A stretch of DNA of 64,000 nt from Sinorhizobium meliloti 4H41 (GCF_000375585.1 NZ_AQWP01000005.1:124001-188000); one strand, 5' to 3'. Shown: positions 15,293-24,333, counted from the stretch's first letter. A program made the numbers and translations. Notes: generated by a model not told the origin, from the letters alone.

Positions 15293-15313
15293 GCTTCCAT
15301 GTTTCATGGAAGC
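15293..15313 (+). terminator. Hairpin after ibpA
   Basis: GCTTCCATG (15293-15301) pairs with CATGGAAGC (15305-15313) around TTT, 3 bp past the stop codon. A weak ATTGAAAGG tail follows. The adjoining CTAGAGC...GCTCTA words flank it. Confidence 0.5.
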
Positions 15314-15354
15314 ATTGAAAGGCTCTAAAGTCTTTGAAGCTGCGCACTAATGAA

Positions 15355-15388
15355 AAGACGGCGTCCAAAAGGGCGCCGTCTTCGTTTT
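15355..15388. terminator. Bidirectional terminator between ibpA and the peptide-binding protein gene
   Basis: AAGACGGCGTCC and GGGCGCCGTCTT form a 12-bp stem with one G-T pair and an AAAA loop. The plus strand continues CGTTTTG and the minus strand continues TTCATTAG. It separates two convergent genes. Confidence 0.75.
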
Positions 15389-15415
15389 GCGGGGATGCCT
15401 GTGACGGGCAACCCG

Positions 15416-16930
15416 TCAGTTCTTCACCGTATCTTCCAGGAAAAATCGGCCGAGCGGGTTCTGGTAGAAATTCTCGATGTTCTTGCGCGAAACGTTGAGG
15501 TAGGGGCTGTAGTAAAGGTCGATCCAGTGGACGTCGTCCTTCGCCGTCTTCTGGATCTCGACATACATGGCCTCGCGCTTCGCCGGATCGAGTTCCAGAC
15601 GTGCCGCTGCGACAAGCTCCTTCACTTTCTCGCTGTTGTAGCGGGTCATGTAGTTCATATTGGTGTCATGGCCGAGCACGAAGGTGGTCTTCTGGTCCGG
15701 ATCGAGGACGTCGTTCGTCCAGTACATCACCGAGATATCGTAGTCCCCGGCGACGAGCATGTCCCAGCTCTGGCTCGCGTCGACCTTCTGCAGATTGACC
15801 GTGACGCCCGCCTTTGCAAACTGCTGCTGCAGCAACACGGCGATCTGCTCGTCGACCTCGTTGCCCGCGTTTACGACATAGTTCAGCGTCAGGTCCGATG
15901 CCCCCGCCTCGGCCAGCATCGCCTTGGCCTTCTCCGGATCGTAAGGATACTGGTAGTTGGCGTCGTAGTGATAGAGCGAGCCCTTTGGGATGTAGGAATT
16001 TGCGACCGTGCCGATGCCGAACGTGACCGTGTCGACGATCGCCTTCTTGTCGATCGCCATATCCAGGGCCTGGCGCACTTCCTTTTTGGCAAGCATGCCG
16101 TGCTCATGGTTGATGAGCAGATGGTCTTCGCGGGTCGAGGTATCGATGTGGACCGTGAGGTTCGGGTCCTTCTTCAATTCCTCGACGCGCGAGAAAGGAA
16201 CGAAGATCGCCGTGTCGAGCTGGCCGGCCTGGACGTTCAGCATGCGCGTGTTGTCGTCCGGAACGGAAATCCATTCGACGCCGTCTAGTTTCACACGATC
16301 CGCCTGCCAGAAGTTCGGATTCTTTTCGAGGATGACCCGGTCGCCGCGCCGCCACTCCTTGACGGTGAACGCGCCGGACGATGCCGTTGGCAGTTCGGCG
16401 AAGGCGTCCTCGCCAGCCTCGACGGCCTTCTTGGAAAGCACCGAGACGTTCGGAAGGGCAAGCGTCGACAGGAAGGGGGCGGAGGGCGTCTTCAGCTTGA
16501 CGACCAGTGTCTTCGGATCGGCCGCCTCGGCGGTTTCGACGATCTTGTAGCTGTCGCTCCACAGAGAGCCTTCGTGGTCGCGTATGCGCAGCAAGCTGAA
16601 GGCGGCATCCTCGGCCGTTATCGGCGAGCCGTCCGAGAACTTCGCGTCGCGGATCTTGAACGTGTAGGTCAGGCCGTCGTCGGAAAGGGTCCAGCTTTCG
16701 GCGAGGCCGGGCTCCAGCTTGGTGCCGGTCTTGTCCACCCGGACAAGCACGTCGAAGACGTTGGAGAACACCCAGTTGTCGACGTTCTGGGCCGACTTGA
16801 TCGGATCGAAAGTCGTCGAATCTTCGCGGCGGCCGATGGAGAGGATGCCGGCGGCCTCCGCATAACCGGCACTGAGCATAAGGGCGGCTGCGAAAGCGGC
16901 CCGGCCGATATTGTTCCACCTTTTGATCAT
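15416..16930 (-). CDS. Peptide-type ABC transporter substrate-binding protein
   Basis: A 504-residue periplasmic solute-binding protein of family 5 (DppA/OppA/NikA type). A Sec signal peptide of about 26 residues is followed by GILSIGRREDSTTFDPI, the usual N-terminal strand, and then LAESWTLSDDGLTYTFKIRD, the family signature. It is the last gene of a minus-strand operon (proline iminopeptidase, two permeases, double ATPase, this protein), separated from the ATPase by 15 bp. Substrates are likely short peptides or related amides; in the PipR systems of Pseudomonas such a transporter imports the plant signal. A terminator follows. Confidence 0.92.
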   Translation of the reverse strand: MIKRWNNIGRAAFAAALMLSAGYAEAAGILSIGRREDSTTFDPIKSAQNVDNWVFSNVFDVLVRVDKTGTKLEPGLAESWTLSDDGLTYTFKIRDAKFSDGSPITAEDAAFSLLRIRDHEGSLWSDSYKIVETAEAADPKTLVVKLKTPSAPFLSTLALPNVSVLSKKAVEAGEDAFAELPTASSGAFTVKEWRRGDRVILEKNPNFWQADRVKLDGVEWISVPDDNTRMLNVQAGQLDTAIFVPFSRVEELKKDPNLTVHIDTSTREDHLLINHEHGMLAKKEVRQALDMAIDKKAIVDTVTFGIGTVANSYIPKGSLYHYDANYQYPYDPEKAKAMLAEAGASDLTLNYVVNAGNEVDEQIAVLLQQQFAKAGVTVNLQKVDASQSWDMLVAGDYDISVMYWTNDVLDPDQKTTFVLGHDTNMNYMTRYNSEKVKELVAAARLELDPAKREAMYVEIQKTAKDDVHWIDLYYSPYLNVSRKNIENFYQNPLGRFFLEDTVKN

Positions 16931-16945
16931 TGTTTGTTCCCTTCG

Positions 16946-18652
16946 TTATTGTGGCAGGCGTTTGACGGACAGGATCGGTTCCACTGGCGCGGCATCGGTA
17001 TGGCCGAGCAATGACCTGTCGGGATCGATGTCGGGGATCGCGGCGATCAATGCGGCGGTGTAGGGATGTTTCGGCCGGGAGAAGACGTCTGCGGAGCGGC
17101 CCTCCTCGACGATCTCTCCGCGATGCATCACCACGGTGCGTTCGCACAGATTGCGCACGATCGCGAGGTCGTGGGCGATGAAGATCAGCGTGAGGTTAAG
17201 GTCGCGGGCGAGCTTGCGGAAGAGGTCGACGATCTGCGCCTGGATCGTGACATCGAGTGCTGCGACGCATTCGTCGGCGATGATCAGCTTCGGATCGACG
17301 GCAAGCGCACGGGCGATGCCCGCCCTCTGGCACTGGCCGCCGCTCATGCTGCGCGGCTTGCGGTGGGCGAATTCGCGCTCGAGGCCGACAAGGTCCAGCA
17401 GCTCGCCGATGCGTGCCGGAATGTCGGCTCCGCCGATCTTTTTCTGCACTCTCAGAACTTCAGCAAGAGTCTGGCCGATGGTCAGGCGCGGGTTCAGTGC
17501 ATTGAACGGATCCTGAAAGACCATGGCAGACTCGTGTCGCAGCCTGGCGAGACCCGCACCCCTCTGCTGAGAAAGATCGATACCGTCGAAGCTGACGCGA
17601 CCGGCGGAAATCGGCGTCAGGCCAAGCATGGCGCGGGCAAGCGTACTCTTGCCGCTGCCGGATTCGCCGACGATACCGACCGTTTCGCCGGGCATGATCT
17701 GCAGGTTGATCCCCGAAACGGCGCTGACGGTCCTGGCGTTCTTACCCCTGAAAAGGCTGCCGCCCGACGGGAAGCGCACATGCAAGCCATCGATCTCCAG
17801 AAGCGGCCTTGTCGTTCCATGCAAGGGCGTTGGGAGACTGATGGCGGAGGGCACCGCATCAGGCATGGATGGATGGCTGCGGATGAGGCGAACCGTGTAC
17901 GGGTCCTGCGGTGCGGACAGGATCGTCCGTTTAGGACCCTGTTCCAGCAGCTTTCCGCCGCGCATCACGGCAATGCGGTCGCAGGTCTGCGCCACGATGC
18001 CGAGATCATGGGTGATGAGAATGATCGACAGGCCGCGTCTGTCGCGGATGTCCATCAGGAGTTTCAGGATCTGCGCCTGGATCGTGACGTCGAGCGCGGT
18101 GGTCGGTTCGTCGGCTATGAGGATTTGCGGATTGCAGGACAGGGCCACACCGATCATGGCCCGCTGACGCATGCCGCCGGAAAGCTCGTGCGGGTAGCTG
18201 TCGTACTGGCGGGCGGGGTCAGGGAAGCCGACCTGCCCCAGTATCTCGACCGCTGCCGCCCGCGCATCGCGGCCGCTCAGGCCCTGATGGTAGCGGATGC
18301 CCTCGGCGATCTGGTCGCCGATGCGCATGACCGGGTCGAGGTGGCTGGTCGGGTTCTGGAAGATCATGCCGATCTCGGCGCCGCGTACCTCCAGCATCTC
18401 GGCGTCGGTGACGGCAGTGAGGTCGCGCTCTCCGAGGAGAACCGCACCGCCTTCGATCTTCAGCAAGGATGATGGCAGGAGGCGAATCAGCGCGCGGCAG
18501 AGCAGGCTCTTGCCCGATCCGCTTTCGCCGACGAGGCCGAGGATCTCGCCCTTGGCCAGGTCGAGCGAAACGCTATCCAGCAGCGTGCGCGTCTCTCCCT
18601 GGAGATGCGCCTTCACGGTCAGGTCGCGGACAGACAGGACCGAGACGCTCAT
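16946..18652 (-). CDS. ABC transporter ATPase with two fused ATP-binding domains (DppD-DppF type)
   Basis: A 568-residue protein that joins two oligopeptide-type ATPase domains which are separate DppD and DppF proteins in E. coli. Domain 1 (about 1-265) has Walker A GESGSGKSLL and signature LSGGMRQRAMI. Domain 2 (about 285-550) has GESGSGKSTLARAML and MSGGQCQRAGIARAL. Both end with the oligopeptide C-terminal extension (SAPQDPYTVRLI and SRPKHPYTAALI). The ATG at 18652 overlaps the permease stop codon (ATGA). It energises the peptide importer encoded around it. The second signature motif has Cys instead of the usual Arg/Gln next to QR, probably harmless. Confidence 0.93.
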   Translation of the reverse strand: MSVSVLSVRDLTVKAHLQGETRTLLDSVSLDLAKGEILGLVGESGSGKSLLCRALIRLLPSSLLKIEGGAVLLGERDLTAVTDAEMLEVRGAEIGMIFQNPTSHLDPVMRIGDQIAEGIRYHQGLSGRDARAAAVEILGQVGFPDPARQYDSYPHELSGGMRQRAMIGVALSCNPQILIADEPTTALDVTIQAQILKLLMDIRDRRGLSIILITHDLGIVAQTCDRIAVMRGGKLLEQGPKRTILSAPQDPYTVRLIRSHPSMPDAVPSAISLPTPLHGTTRPLLEIDGLHVRFPSGGSLFRGKNARTVSAVSGINLQIMPGETVGIVGESGSGKSTLARAMLGLTPISAGRVSFDGIDLSQQRGAGLARLRHESAMVFQDPFNALNPRLTIGQTLAEVLRVQKKIGGADIPARIGELLDLVGLEREFAHRKPRSMSGGQCQRAGIARALAVDPKLIIADECVAALDVTIQAQIVDLFRKLARDLNLTLIFIAHDLAIVRNLCERTVVMHRGEIVEEGRSADVFSRPKHPYTAALIAAIPDIDPDRSLLGHTDAAPVEPILSVKRLPQ

Positions 18653-19500
18653 TCGTGCACTCCCAGCAATTCTCCGAGCGCGTCGCCCAGCATGCTGAAG
18701 CCGAAGGCAAGGCAGACGATGGAAAGGCCGGGAAACAGCGTGATCCACCAGGCCGTGGTGATGAAGCTCTGGCCCTCCGCGACCATAATGCCCCATTCGG
18801 CGACCGGCGGCTGGACGCCGAGACCGAGATAGCTGACGGCCGCCCCGCTCAGCAGCACCAGGACGGCATCCGACATGGCAAAGACGATCGAGCCGGCAAT
18901 GGCATTGGGCAGCAAGTGCCGGAACATGATGCGGAAGCGGCCGAAACCAAGGCTGACGGCGGCCACCGCATAGTCGCTGTTCTTCAGAACGAGAATCTGT
19001 GCCCGGATCAATCGGGCATAGGAAACCCATCCGACAAGCGCCATGGCGATATAGAAGCTGCCGAGGCCCGGACCCAGAATGGCGATTATCGACAGCATCA
19101 ATACGAGGAATGGAAAGGCGAGGATAATGTCGACGAGGCGCATGAACAGCGCGTCGACAATGCCGCCGAAGAAGCCGGTGACGGTGCCGACGATCGTTCC
19201 TATGACGAAGGGGAAGGCGACGCCGATCAAGGCGATCTGCAGGTCGATGCGTGTGCCCCAGATGACGCGTGAAAGGAGGTCGCGGCCGAAGTTGTCGGTT
19301 CCGAACGGATGCAGAAGCGACGGCGGCTGCAAGCGGGCTGCGCCGTTCTGCAGGATCGGGTCATAGGGGGCGAGGACGGGTGCGCCGATCGCCAGCAGGA
19401 GGAAAAACAACAGGATTCCCGCGCCAATGACGAGGGCCAGCCGCCGGCCGAAGAGTAACCGCCAGCCGGCCGGCGACGAGGGCACCGTACCGGCGCTCAT
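18649..19500 (-). CDS. Peptide ABC transporter permease (DppC type)
   Basis: A 283-residue inner-membrane permease with about six transmembrane helices. The N-terminal OppC-type segment (LVIGAGILLFFLLLAIGAPV) is followed by the binding-protein-dependent transport domain at about 90-280, with the EAA-like loop AVAAVSLGFGRFRIMFRHLL. It pairs with the DppB-type permease just upstream, overlapping by 4 bp, and with the double ATPase downstream, overlapping by 4 bp. Such tight spacing indicates one translationally coupled operon. Confidence 0.93.
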   Translation of the reverse strand: MSAGTVPSSPAGWRLLFGRRLALVIGAGILLFFLLLAIGAPVLAPYDPILQNGAARLQPPSLLHPFGTDNFGRDLLSRVIWGTRIDLQIALIGVAFPFVIGTIVGTVTGFFGGIVDALFMRLVDIILAFPFLVLMLSIIAILGPGLGSFYIAMALVGWVSYARLIRAQILVLKNSDYAVAAVSLGFGRFRIMFRHLLPNAIAGSIVFAMSDAVLVLLSGAAVSYLGLGVQPPVAEWGIMVAEGQSFITTAWWITLFPGLSIVCLAFGFSMLGDALGELLGVHE

Positions 19501-20435
19501 AGTTTCACCCGCGGATCGACGGCGACGGTGACGATGTCGGCGACGAAATTGACGAGCACAGTGGCGCAGGCAAACACCATGGCGACACCCTGCACGACCA
19601 TGTAATCGCGCGAGAAGATGGCGCGTACCAGCAATTGTCCCATGCCCGGCAGGGCAAAGACGCTTTCGACCACGACCGTGCCGCCGATCAGCCAGCCGAT
19701 GTTGACCGCCAGAAGGTTGATGGTCGGCACCAGCGAATTCGGAACGACATGCCGCCAGAAGACGATGCGCTCAGGCATGCCGCGCGCGCGGGCGGCTGTC
19801 GCCACGTCTGACTTCAGGGACTCGATCATTGCCGCGCGCAGGCTGCGAACCAGCACCGTCGACAGGGAAAGAGCGACCGTCAGGCTCGGCAGGATCAGAT
19901 GGGCGAGCTTGTCGCCGAAGGTCGCCCCGTAGCCGGACACCGGCAGCAGATCCAGCTTGACGCTGAAGAGGATCATCAGCATCAGGCCGAGCCAGAACGG
20001 CGGAAAGCCGATGCCGAATGTGGAAACAATCCGGACGATATGGTCCGGCGCCCTGCCGGAGTTACGCGCTGCAAGCGCCGCCATGGGCACGGCGATGAGA
20101 ACCGCCAGAACGACGCTCGACAGCACGAGCGCGACGGTCGGCTCGATACGGGTGGCGATAAGCTTCAGGACATCGATCTTGTAGAGGATCGACTTGCCCA
20201 TCTCGCCATCGGCGAGATTCTTCAGAAAGTAGAAATATTGCTGCCACATCGGCTCGTCGAGGCCGTACTGGGCGCGGATCTTGGCGATGGCCGAAGGGGT
20301 GGCGCGGGCTCCGAGCAGATTGCGCGCCGGATCGCCGGGGATGAGCCGCACCAGAATGAAGGTTATGATGCTGATCCCGAAGATGACCGGCAGGAACTGC
20401 AAAGGTCGAGTGAGCACGAACCTATAGCGATGCAT
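19497..20435 (-). CDS. Peptide ABC transporter permease (DppB type)
   Basis: A 312-residue permease whose N-terminus (FILVRLIPGDPARNLLG) is the standard DppB/OppB/NikB opening with the conserved PGDP. About six transmembrane helices follow. The EAA loop is VATAARARGMPERIVFWRHV. It follows the proline iminopeptidase gene by about 50 bp on the same strand and overlaps the next permease by 4 bp. Confidence 0.93.
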   Translation of the reverse strand: MHRYRFVLTRPLQFLPVIFGISIITFILVRLIPGDPARNLLGARATPSAIAKIRAQYGLDEPMWQQYFYFLKNLADGEMGKSILYKIDVLKLIATRIEPTVALVLSSVVLAVLIAVPMAALAARNSGRAPDHIVRIVSTFGIGFPPFWLGLMLMILFSVKLDLLPVSGYGATFGDKLAHLILPSLTVALSLSTVLVRSLRAAMIESLKSDVATAARARGMPERIVFWRHVVPNSLVPTINLLAVNIGWLIGGTVVVESVFALPGMGQLLVRAIFSRDYMVVQGVAMVFACATVLVNFVADIVTVAVDPRVKL

Positions 20436-20486
20436 GGCGATGCGCGCGCCTCCGTCTCGTTCGGATGTCTCTCGCCATGTTTTGCA

Positions 20487-21377
20487 TCAGTTCGGCCTGT
20501 GCCGCGACAGGAAATCGATCAGCGCAGGATAATAGTCCGCCGGGTTCTCGTAGAACGGCATGTGGCTTGCGTTGGCAAAAACCCTGAGTTCGGCCTCGGG
20601 GAGGGCGAGCTTCATCTTCAACGCGCAGGCCGGCGTGAGCTCGTCGTGTTCTCCCGTGGTGATCAGCGTCGGCACCTTGATGCCGGGGAGGTCTGGAATG
20701 CGGTTCCAGTCCTTGAGATTGCCGATATAGAGAAACTCGTTCGGGCCCTGCATCGTGCCGTAGGGACCCATGTTCCAGTCGTCCAGGGACCGGCGTACCG
20801 GTGCGGGCCATTCCGGCAGGCGGCAGACATGGCGATAGTTCAGGATGGTGATGGCAGCCAAATATTCGGGATGATCGTATGTGCCCTGCGCCTCGTGCTT
20901 CTGCATCATGGCGACGGTCTCCGGGCCGAGGGCGGCGCGCAGCCGCTCAAGCTCGGTGACGAGGTGCGGCATGTCGGCGACCGTATCCTCCAGGATCAGC
21001 GTCTGCAGGTTTTCCGGGTATGTCAGCGCGTAGTCGATCGCCAGCCAGCCGCCCCAGGAATGGCCGAGCATGTGCACCTTGCCGAGCCCCAGCGCCTTGC
21101 GAACCGTTTCGGTTTCCTCGACATATCGGCCGATCGTCCAGAGCGAAGGATCGGTCGGGCGGTCGGAGGCGCCGGTGCCGAGCTGATCGAAGGCGACGAC
21201 GCGATAGCCGTTGTCGATGAGGCACGAATGGGCCTCGCGCAGATAGTCACAGGGTAGTCCCGGCCCGCCATTCAGGCACAACAAGGTCTCCGGGCCCGAA
21301 CCGAAGCTGTAGGCCACCACCTTGTAGCCATCGACTTCGATTTCGTGTCGCGCCTCCGGCTCGATATCACGCCACAT
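20487..21377 (-). CDS. Proline iminopeptidase-family hydrolase (first copy)
   Basis: A 296-residue alpha/beta hydrolase of peptidase family S33. NGGPG (36-40) is the oxyanion-hole motif, Ser107 lies in GHSWGG, and the acid and His lie in TTGEHDELTP and NASHMPFYE. These enzymes cleave N-terminal proline or act on related amides. ATG at 21377 has GGGGCGG upstream and is preferred; TTG at 21392 would add 5 residues. It leads the peptide-transporter operon and is divergent from the LuxR solo gene. This layout matches the pip-luxR solo-transporter loci of plant-associated bacteria, in which the hydrolase is thought to process the imported plant-derived signal. Confidence 0.88.
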   Translation of the reverse strand: MWRDIEPEARHEIEVDGYKVVAYSFGSGPETLLCLNGGPGLPCDYLREAHSCLIDNGYRVVAFDQLGTGASDRPTDPSLWTIGRYVEETETVRKALGLGKVHMLGHSWGGWLAIDYALTYPENLQTLILEDTVADMPHLVTELERLRAALGPETVAMMQKHEAQGTYDHPEYLAAITILNYRHVCRLPEWPAPVRRSLDDWNMGPYGTMQGPNEFLYIGNLKDWNRIPDLPGIKVPTLITTGEHDELTPACALKMKLALPEAELRVFANASHMPFYENPADYYPALIDFLSRHRPN

Positions 21378-21402
21378 TGACCGCCCCGGCAAAGAAACTG
21401 CT

Positions 21403-21419
21403 TGCTCAATATTTGAGCA
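21403..21419. promoter_or_regulatory. Dyad TGCTCAA-N3-TTGAGCA ahead of the first pip gene
   Basis: TGCTCAATATTTGAGCA is a perfect 7-bp inverted repeat around TAT, placed 26-42 bp upstream of the pip start codon and about 85 bp upstream of nesR. It could be a regulator site of the divergent promoters. It does not resemble the CTATAA...GTGATAG boxes near nesR, so another regulator is possible. Confidence 0.45.
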
Positions 21420-21456
21420 CGGCTAAATTTTATCCGAAAGGCCAGCAGGCGCCCAG

Positions 21457-21472
21457 CTATAAGAAGTGATAG
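21457..21472 (+). promoter_or_regulatory. Lux-box-like element upstream of nesR
   Basis: CTATAAGAAGTGATAG lies 30 bp ahead of the nesR start. It shares 13 of 16 bases with CTATAACTTGTGATAG at 22272-22287, which precedes the second pip gene. Both are imperfect dyads of CTATNA/TNATAG form, of the size expected for a LuxR-family site. Confidence 0.55.
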
Positions 21473-21501
21473 GTTGGGGATGACCGGGACCGGAGACAAG
21501 G

Positions 21502-22284
21502 ATGTTTGACGAACTCGGGACGATCAGGAACCAGTTCACCGCGCACGACACGCTGGATGGCCGTATAGACCAGGTGTTCGAGGCGATGAAGGCGATCGGC
21601 TTCGAGGCGCTGATCTACGATTATACGCCGGTGCCCCGCGATCTCGACGGCACCATCATGGTCCCGTCGCTGCTGAAACTTCGCAACATCTCGGAGGATA
21701 TGCACGACTACTGGTTCGATCGCGGCTATTTCCGCATCGATCCCGTGCAGCAGGTGGCGCTGCGCACGTCAACTCCGTTCTTTTGGAACTATGATCCCGA
21801 TGCGGACACGCTGATCAGACGCTTCATGAGCGATGATACGGCGCCCGTCGCCCGCTATCTGAGCGAACGGGACATGTCGACCGGCGTCACCGTTCCGGTC
21901 CACATGCCGCGCGGCGACTATGCGACGGTCACGGGTGTGCGTTTCGGCGGCAACCGGGCATTCGAGCGGCATGCGCTGCGGTACATCGCCGATTTCAACC
22001 TGCTCGCCCATGTGTTTCACGAGGCGGCCTATTCGCTGTTCGACGCGCAGGCCTTCAACGCCGGCACCGCGAGGCTGACGGAGCGGGAGCGCGAATGCCT
22101 CCGCCATTCCGCCGAGGGTCACTCGGCCAAGGAAATTTCGCGCATCATCCACCGTTCTGTGCCGACCGTGGTCATGCATCTCAACGCCGCGGCCAAGAAA
22201 CTCGGCGCTAAGAACCGTACCCAGGCGGTTGTCCGCGCCACGCACTACCGGCTGCTCGAAGAGCGCCCATCCTATAACTTGTGA
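21502..22284 (+). CDS. nesR: LuxR solo of the plant-associated subfamily (NesR/PipR-like)
   Basis: A 260-residue regulator with an autoinducer-binding domain (about 20-170) and a LuxR helix-turn-helix (about 193-255, LTERERECLRHSAEGHSAKE). No luxI-type synthase gene is nearby. The ligand pocket shows the substitutions that define plant-associated LuxR solos: Met67 and Trp71 (MHDYW) at the positions of TraR Trp57 and Tyr61, with Asp80-Pro81 kept. Such proteins answer plant compounds rather than acyl-homoserine lactones. Two proline iminopeptidase genes flank it and a peptide ABC transporter is in the divergent operon, as in the PipR system. By position it corresponds to S. meliloti NesR. Confidence 0.87.
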   Translation: MFDELGTIRNQFTAHDTLDGRIDQVFEAMKAIGFEALIYDYTPVPRDLDGTIMVPSLLKLRNISEDMHDYWFDRGYFRIDPVQQVALRTSTPFFWNYDPDADTLIRRFMSDDTAPVARYLSERDMSTGVTVPVHMPRGDYATVTGVRFGGNRAFERHALRYIADFNLLAHVFHEAAYSLFDAQAFNAGTARLTERERECLRHSAEGHSAKEISRIIHRSVPTVVMHLNAAAKKLGAKNRTQAVVRATHYRLLEERPSYNL

Positions 22285-22287
22285 TAG
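22272..22287 (+). promoter_or_regulatory. Lux-box-like element overlapping the nesR stop codon
   Basis: CTATAACTTGTGATAG is a dyad (CTATNAC/GTNATAG around TT) at the nesR 3' end, 50 bp ahead of the second pip gene, and nearly repeats the element upstream of nesR at 21457. It probably controls the pip gene. Confidence 0.55.
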
Positions 22288-22337
22288 CTGCCACGGCTTG
22301 AAACCCCACGTTATGTTCCCTCCGTTGTCCGTCAGAG

Positions 22338-23261
22338 ATGGAGATGCATGTGGCCGCCGTCGCGTCGAAGGAAGCCTTCCTGCCCTTTCGCGAGTACCAG
22401 ACCTGGTATCGCATCACCGGTTCGCTCGACAGCGGCAAGCTGCCGCTGGTCGTCGCCCACGGCGGACCGGGCTGCACCCACGACTACGTCGATTCCTTCA
22501 AGGGGATCAGCGAGATCGACGGACGCGCGGTCATTCACTACGACCAGCTCGGCAACGGCAACTCCACGCGCCTTCCGGACAAGGGCCCGGATTTCTGGAC
22601 ACCTGACCTGTTCCTCGGGGAACTCGACGCGCTGCTGAAACATCTGGGCATCCAGGATCGCTATGCCTTTCTCGGACAGTCCTGGGGCGGCATGCTTGGT
22701 GCGGAACACGCGGTTCTAAAGCCCACGGGTCTGAAGGCGCTCGTCATCGCCAATTCGCCGGCCAACATGCATACCTGGGTGGCGGAAGCCAATCGCCTGC
22801 GCGGGGAACTGCCGAAGGCGGTTCAGGATACGCTGCTCATGCATGAGCAGGCCGGGACGATTACCGATCCGGAATACATCGCCGCCTCGCGCGTCTTCTA
22901 CGACCGCCATGTCTGCCGCGTCACCCCGTGGCCTGCCGAAGTCGCGCGCACCTTTGCGATCATGGACGAGGACAATACGGTCTATCGCAACATGAACGGC
23001 CCGACCGAGTTCCACGTAATAGGCACGATGAAGGACTGGACGATCGAGGACCGGCTGATGCGGATCGAAGCGCCGACCCTTTTGATTTCCGGAAAATACG
23101 ACGAGGCTACGCCGCTCGTCGTCAAGCCGTATGTGGATCGCGTGAAGGGCTGCGAATGGGTGCTGTTCGAGCATTCCAGCCACATGCCGCATGTGGAGGA
23201 GAAGGACTTGTGCCTGGAAACGGTCTCTCGTTTCCTGTCATCCCACGATACCGACGCTTGA
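22338..23261 (+). CDS. Proline iminopeptidase (second copy)
   Basis: A 307-residue S33-family peptidase. [10 protein letters not shown] carries the oxyanion motif (41-45), the nucleophile is Ser115 in GQSWGG, the acid lies in [10 protein letters not shown], and His in [13 protein letters not shown]. It is closer to characterised Pip enzymes than the copy on the other side of nesR; the two are clearly diverged, not a recent duplication. It is in the same direction as nesR with a 53-bp gap that contains a lux-box-like element, so NesR activation is plausible. ATG at 22344 is an alternative start. Confidence 0.88.
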   Translation: MEMHVAAVASKEAFLPFREYQTWYRITGSLDSGKLPLVVAHGGPGCTHDYVDSFKGISEIDGRAVIHYDQLGNGNSTRLPDKGPDFWTPDLFLGELDALLKHLGIQDRYAFLGQSWGGMLGAEHAVLKPTGLKALVIANSPANMHTWVAEANRLRGELPKAVQDTLLMHEQAGTITDPEYIAASRVFYDRHVCRVTPWPAEVARTFAIMDEDNTVYRNMNGPTEFHVIGTMKDWTIEDRLMRIEAPTLLISGKYDEATPLVVKPYVDRVKGCEWVLFEHSSHMPHVEEKDLCLETVSRFLSSHDTDA

Positions 23262-23291
23262 TAAGACGACACGCCGTTTCGTTTATGCTCC

Positions 23292-24287
23292 TCAGGTGGG
23301 CGTCGCCGGGACGGCGTTTCCTTCGAGCTCTGCCGCCTTGGCGGCATAGCGCTGGGCAAGGACCGCACAGGCCATCAACTGGATCTGATGGAACAGCATG
23401 ACCGGCAGGACGATCATGCCGATGTTCTGCCCGGCGAAGATCGCGCTTGCCATCGGAATGCCGCTCGCCAGGCTCTTCTTCGATCCGCAGAAGGTGATGG
23501 CGATTTCGTCCGCGCGGTCGAAGCCGAGAAGCCGGCTGCCGAATGTGGTGGCCGCCAGAATAAGCGCGAGGAGAGCAATCTCGATTAGCGTCAAAACCGT
23601 GAGGTCCGTCAGGGTGAAGGACTGCCAGAGGCCGGCGGTGACGGCCTGGCTGAAAGCCAGATAGACGACCATCAGGATCGAACCGCGGTCGACCGGTGCG
23701 AGCAGTTTCTTGCGGGCGCGAATCCAGCCGCCGATCCAGGGCTGCAGGATCTGGCCTGCGACGAAGGGCGCAAGCAGCTGCAGGAGGATCTGTTCGATCG
23801 CGTCGAGCGATACGCCACCATGTCCGCCGGCCGAGAAGATGACGCCGACGAGAAGCGGCGTCAGGAACACGCCCAAGATGTTGGATGCCGACGCCGCGCA
23901 GACGGCTGCCGGAACATTGCCGCCGGCCATCGACGTGAACGCGATCGACGACTGTACCGTCGAAGGCAGAACGCAGAGGAAAAGGATGCCGGTATAGAGC
24001 GACGGCGGCAGGATCCATGACGGGACGAAACCGACCAGGAGGCCGATGAGCGGGAAAAGGGCGAAAGTCGAAAAGAGAATCGCCAGGTGCAGCCGCCAAT
24101 GCAGGAAACCGGCAATGACGACCTCGCGCGAAAGCCGTGCGCCGTGGAGAAAGAAGATCAGGCCGACGCCAAGCTTCGTTGCGATGGCGAACCAGGCCGC
24201 GGCGGCTCCGTCGATGGGCAAAACCGCTGCGAGAGCGACTGTCAGCATCAGGAGGATGGTAAAGGTGTCGGGGAGATAGCGGCGCAT
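23292..24287 (-). CDS. Bile acid:sodium symporter-like transporter (SBF family)
   Basis: A 331-residue membrane protein with about ten transmembrane helices in the SBF-like (PF13593) branch. Motifs include GVGLIFFLHGARLS near residue 40, LFLCVLPSTVQSSIAFTSMA, the GNVPAAVCAASASN crossover segment, and AITFCGSKKSLASGIPMA near the end. Plant and bacterial relatives carry organic anions with sodium; the substrate here is unknown. The start at 24287 (MRRYLPDTF) fits the family. It is convergent with the second pip gene with a 30-bp gap. Confidence 0.88.
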   Translation of the reverse strand: MRRYLPDTFTILLMLTVALAAVLPIDGAAAAWFAIATKLGVGLIFFLHGARLSREVVIAGFLHWRLHLAILFSTFALFPLIGLLVGFVPSWILPPSLYTGILFLCVLPSTVQSSIAFTSMAGGNVPAAVCAASASNILGVFLTPLLVGVIFSAGGHGGVSLDAIEQILLQLLAPFVAGQILQPWIGGWIRARKKLLAPVDRGSILMVVYLAFSQAVTAGLWQSFTLTDLTVLTLIEIALLALILAATTFGSRLLGFDRADEIAITFCGSKKSLASGIPMASAIFAGQNIGMIVLPVMLFHQIQLMACAVLAQRYAAKAAELEGNAVPATPT

Positions 24288-24333
24288 GGTGCTTGCCGTG
24301 TAAGCCCAACCGGAAGCCGGATGCAAGCACTAG

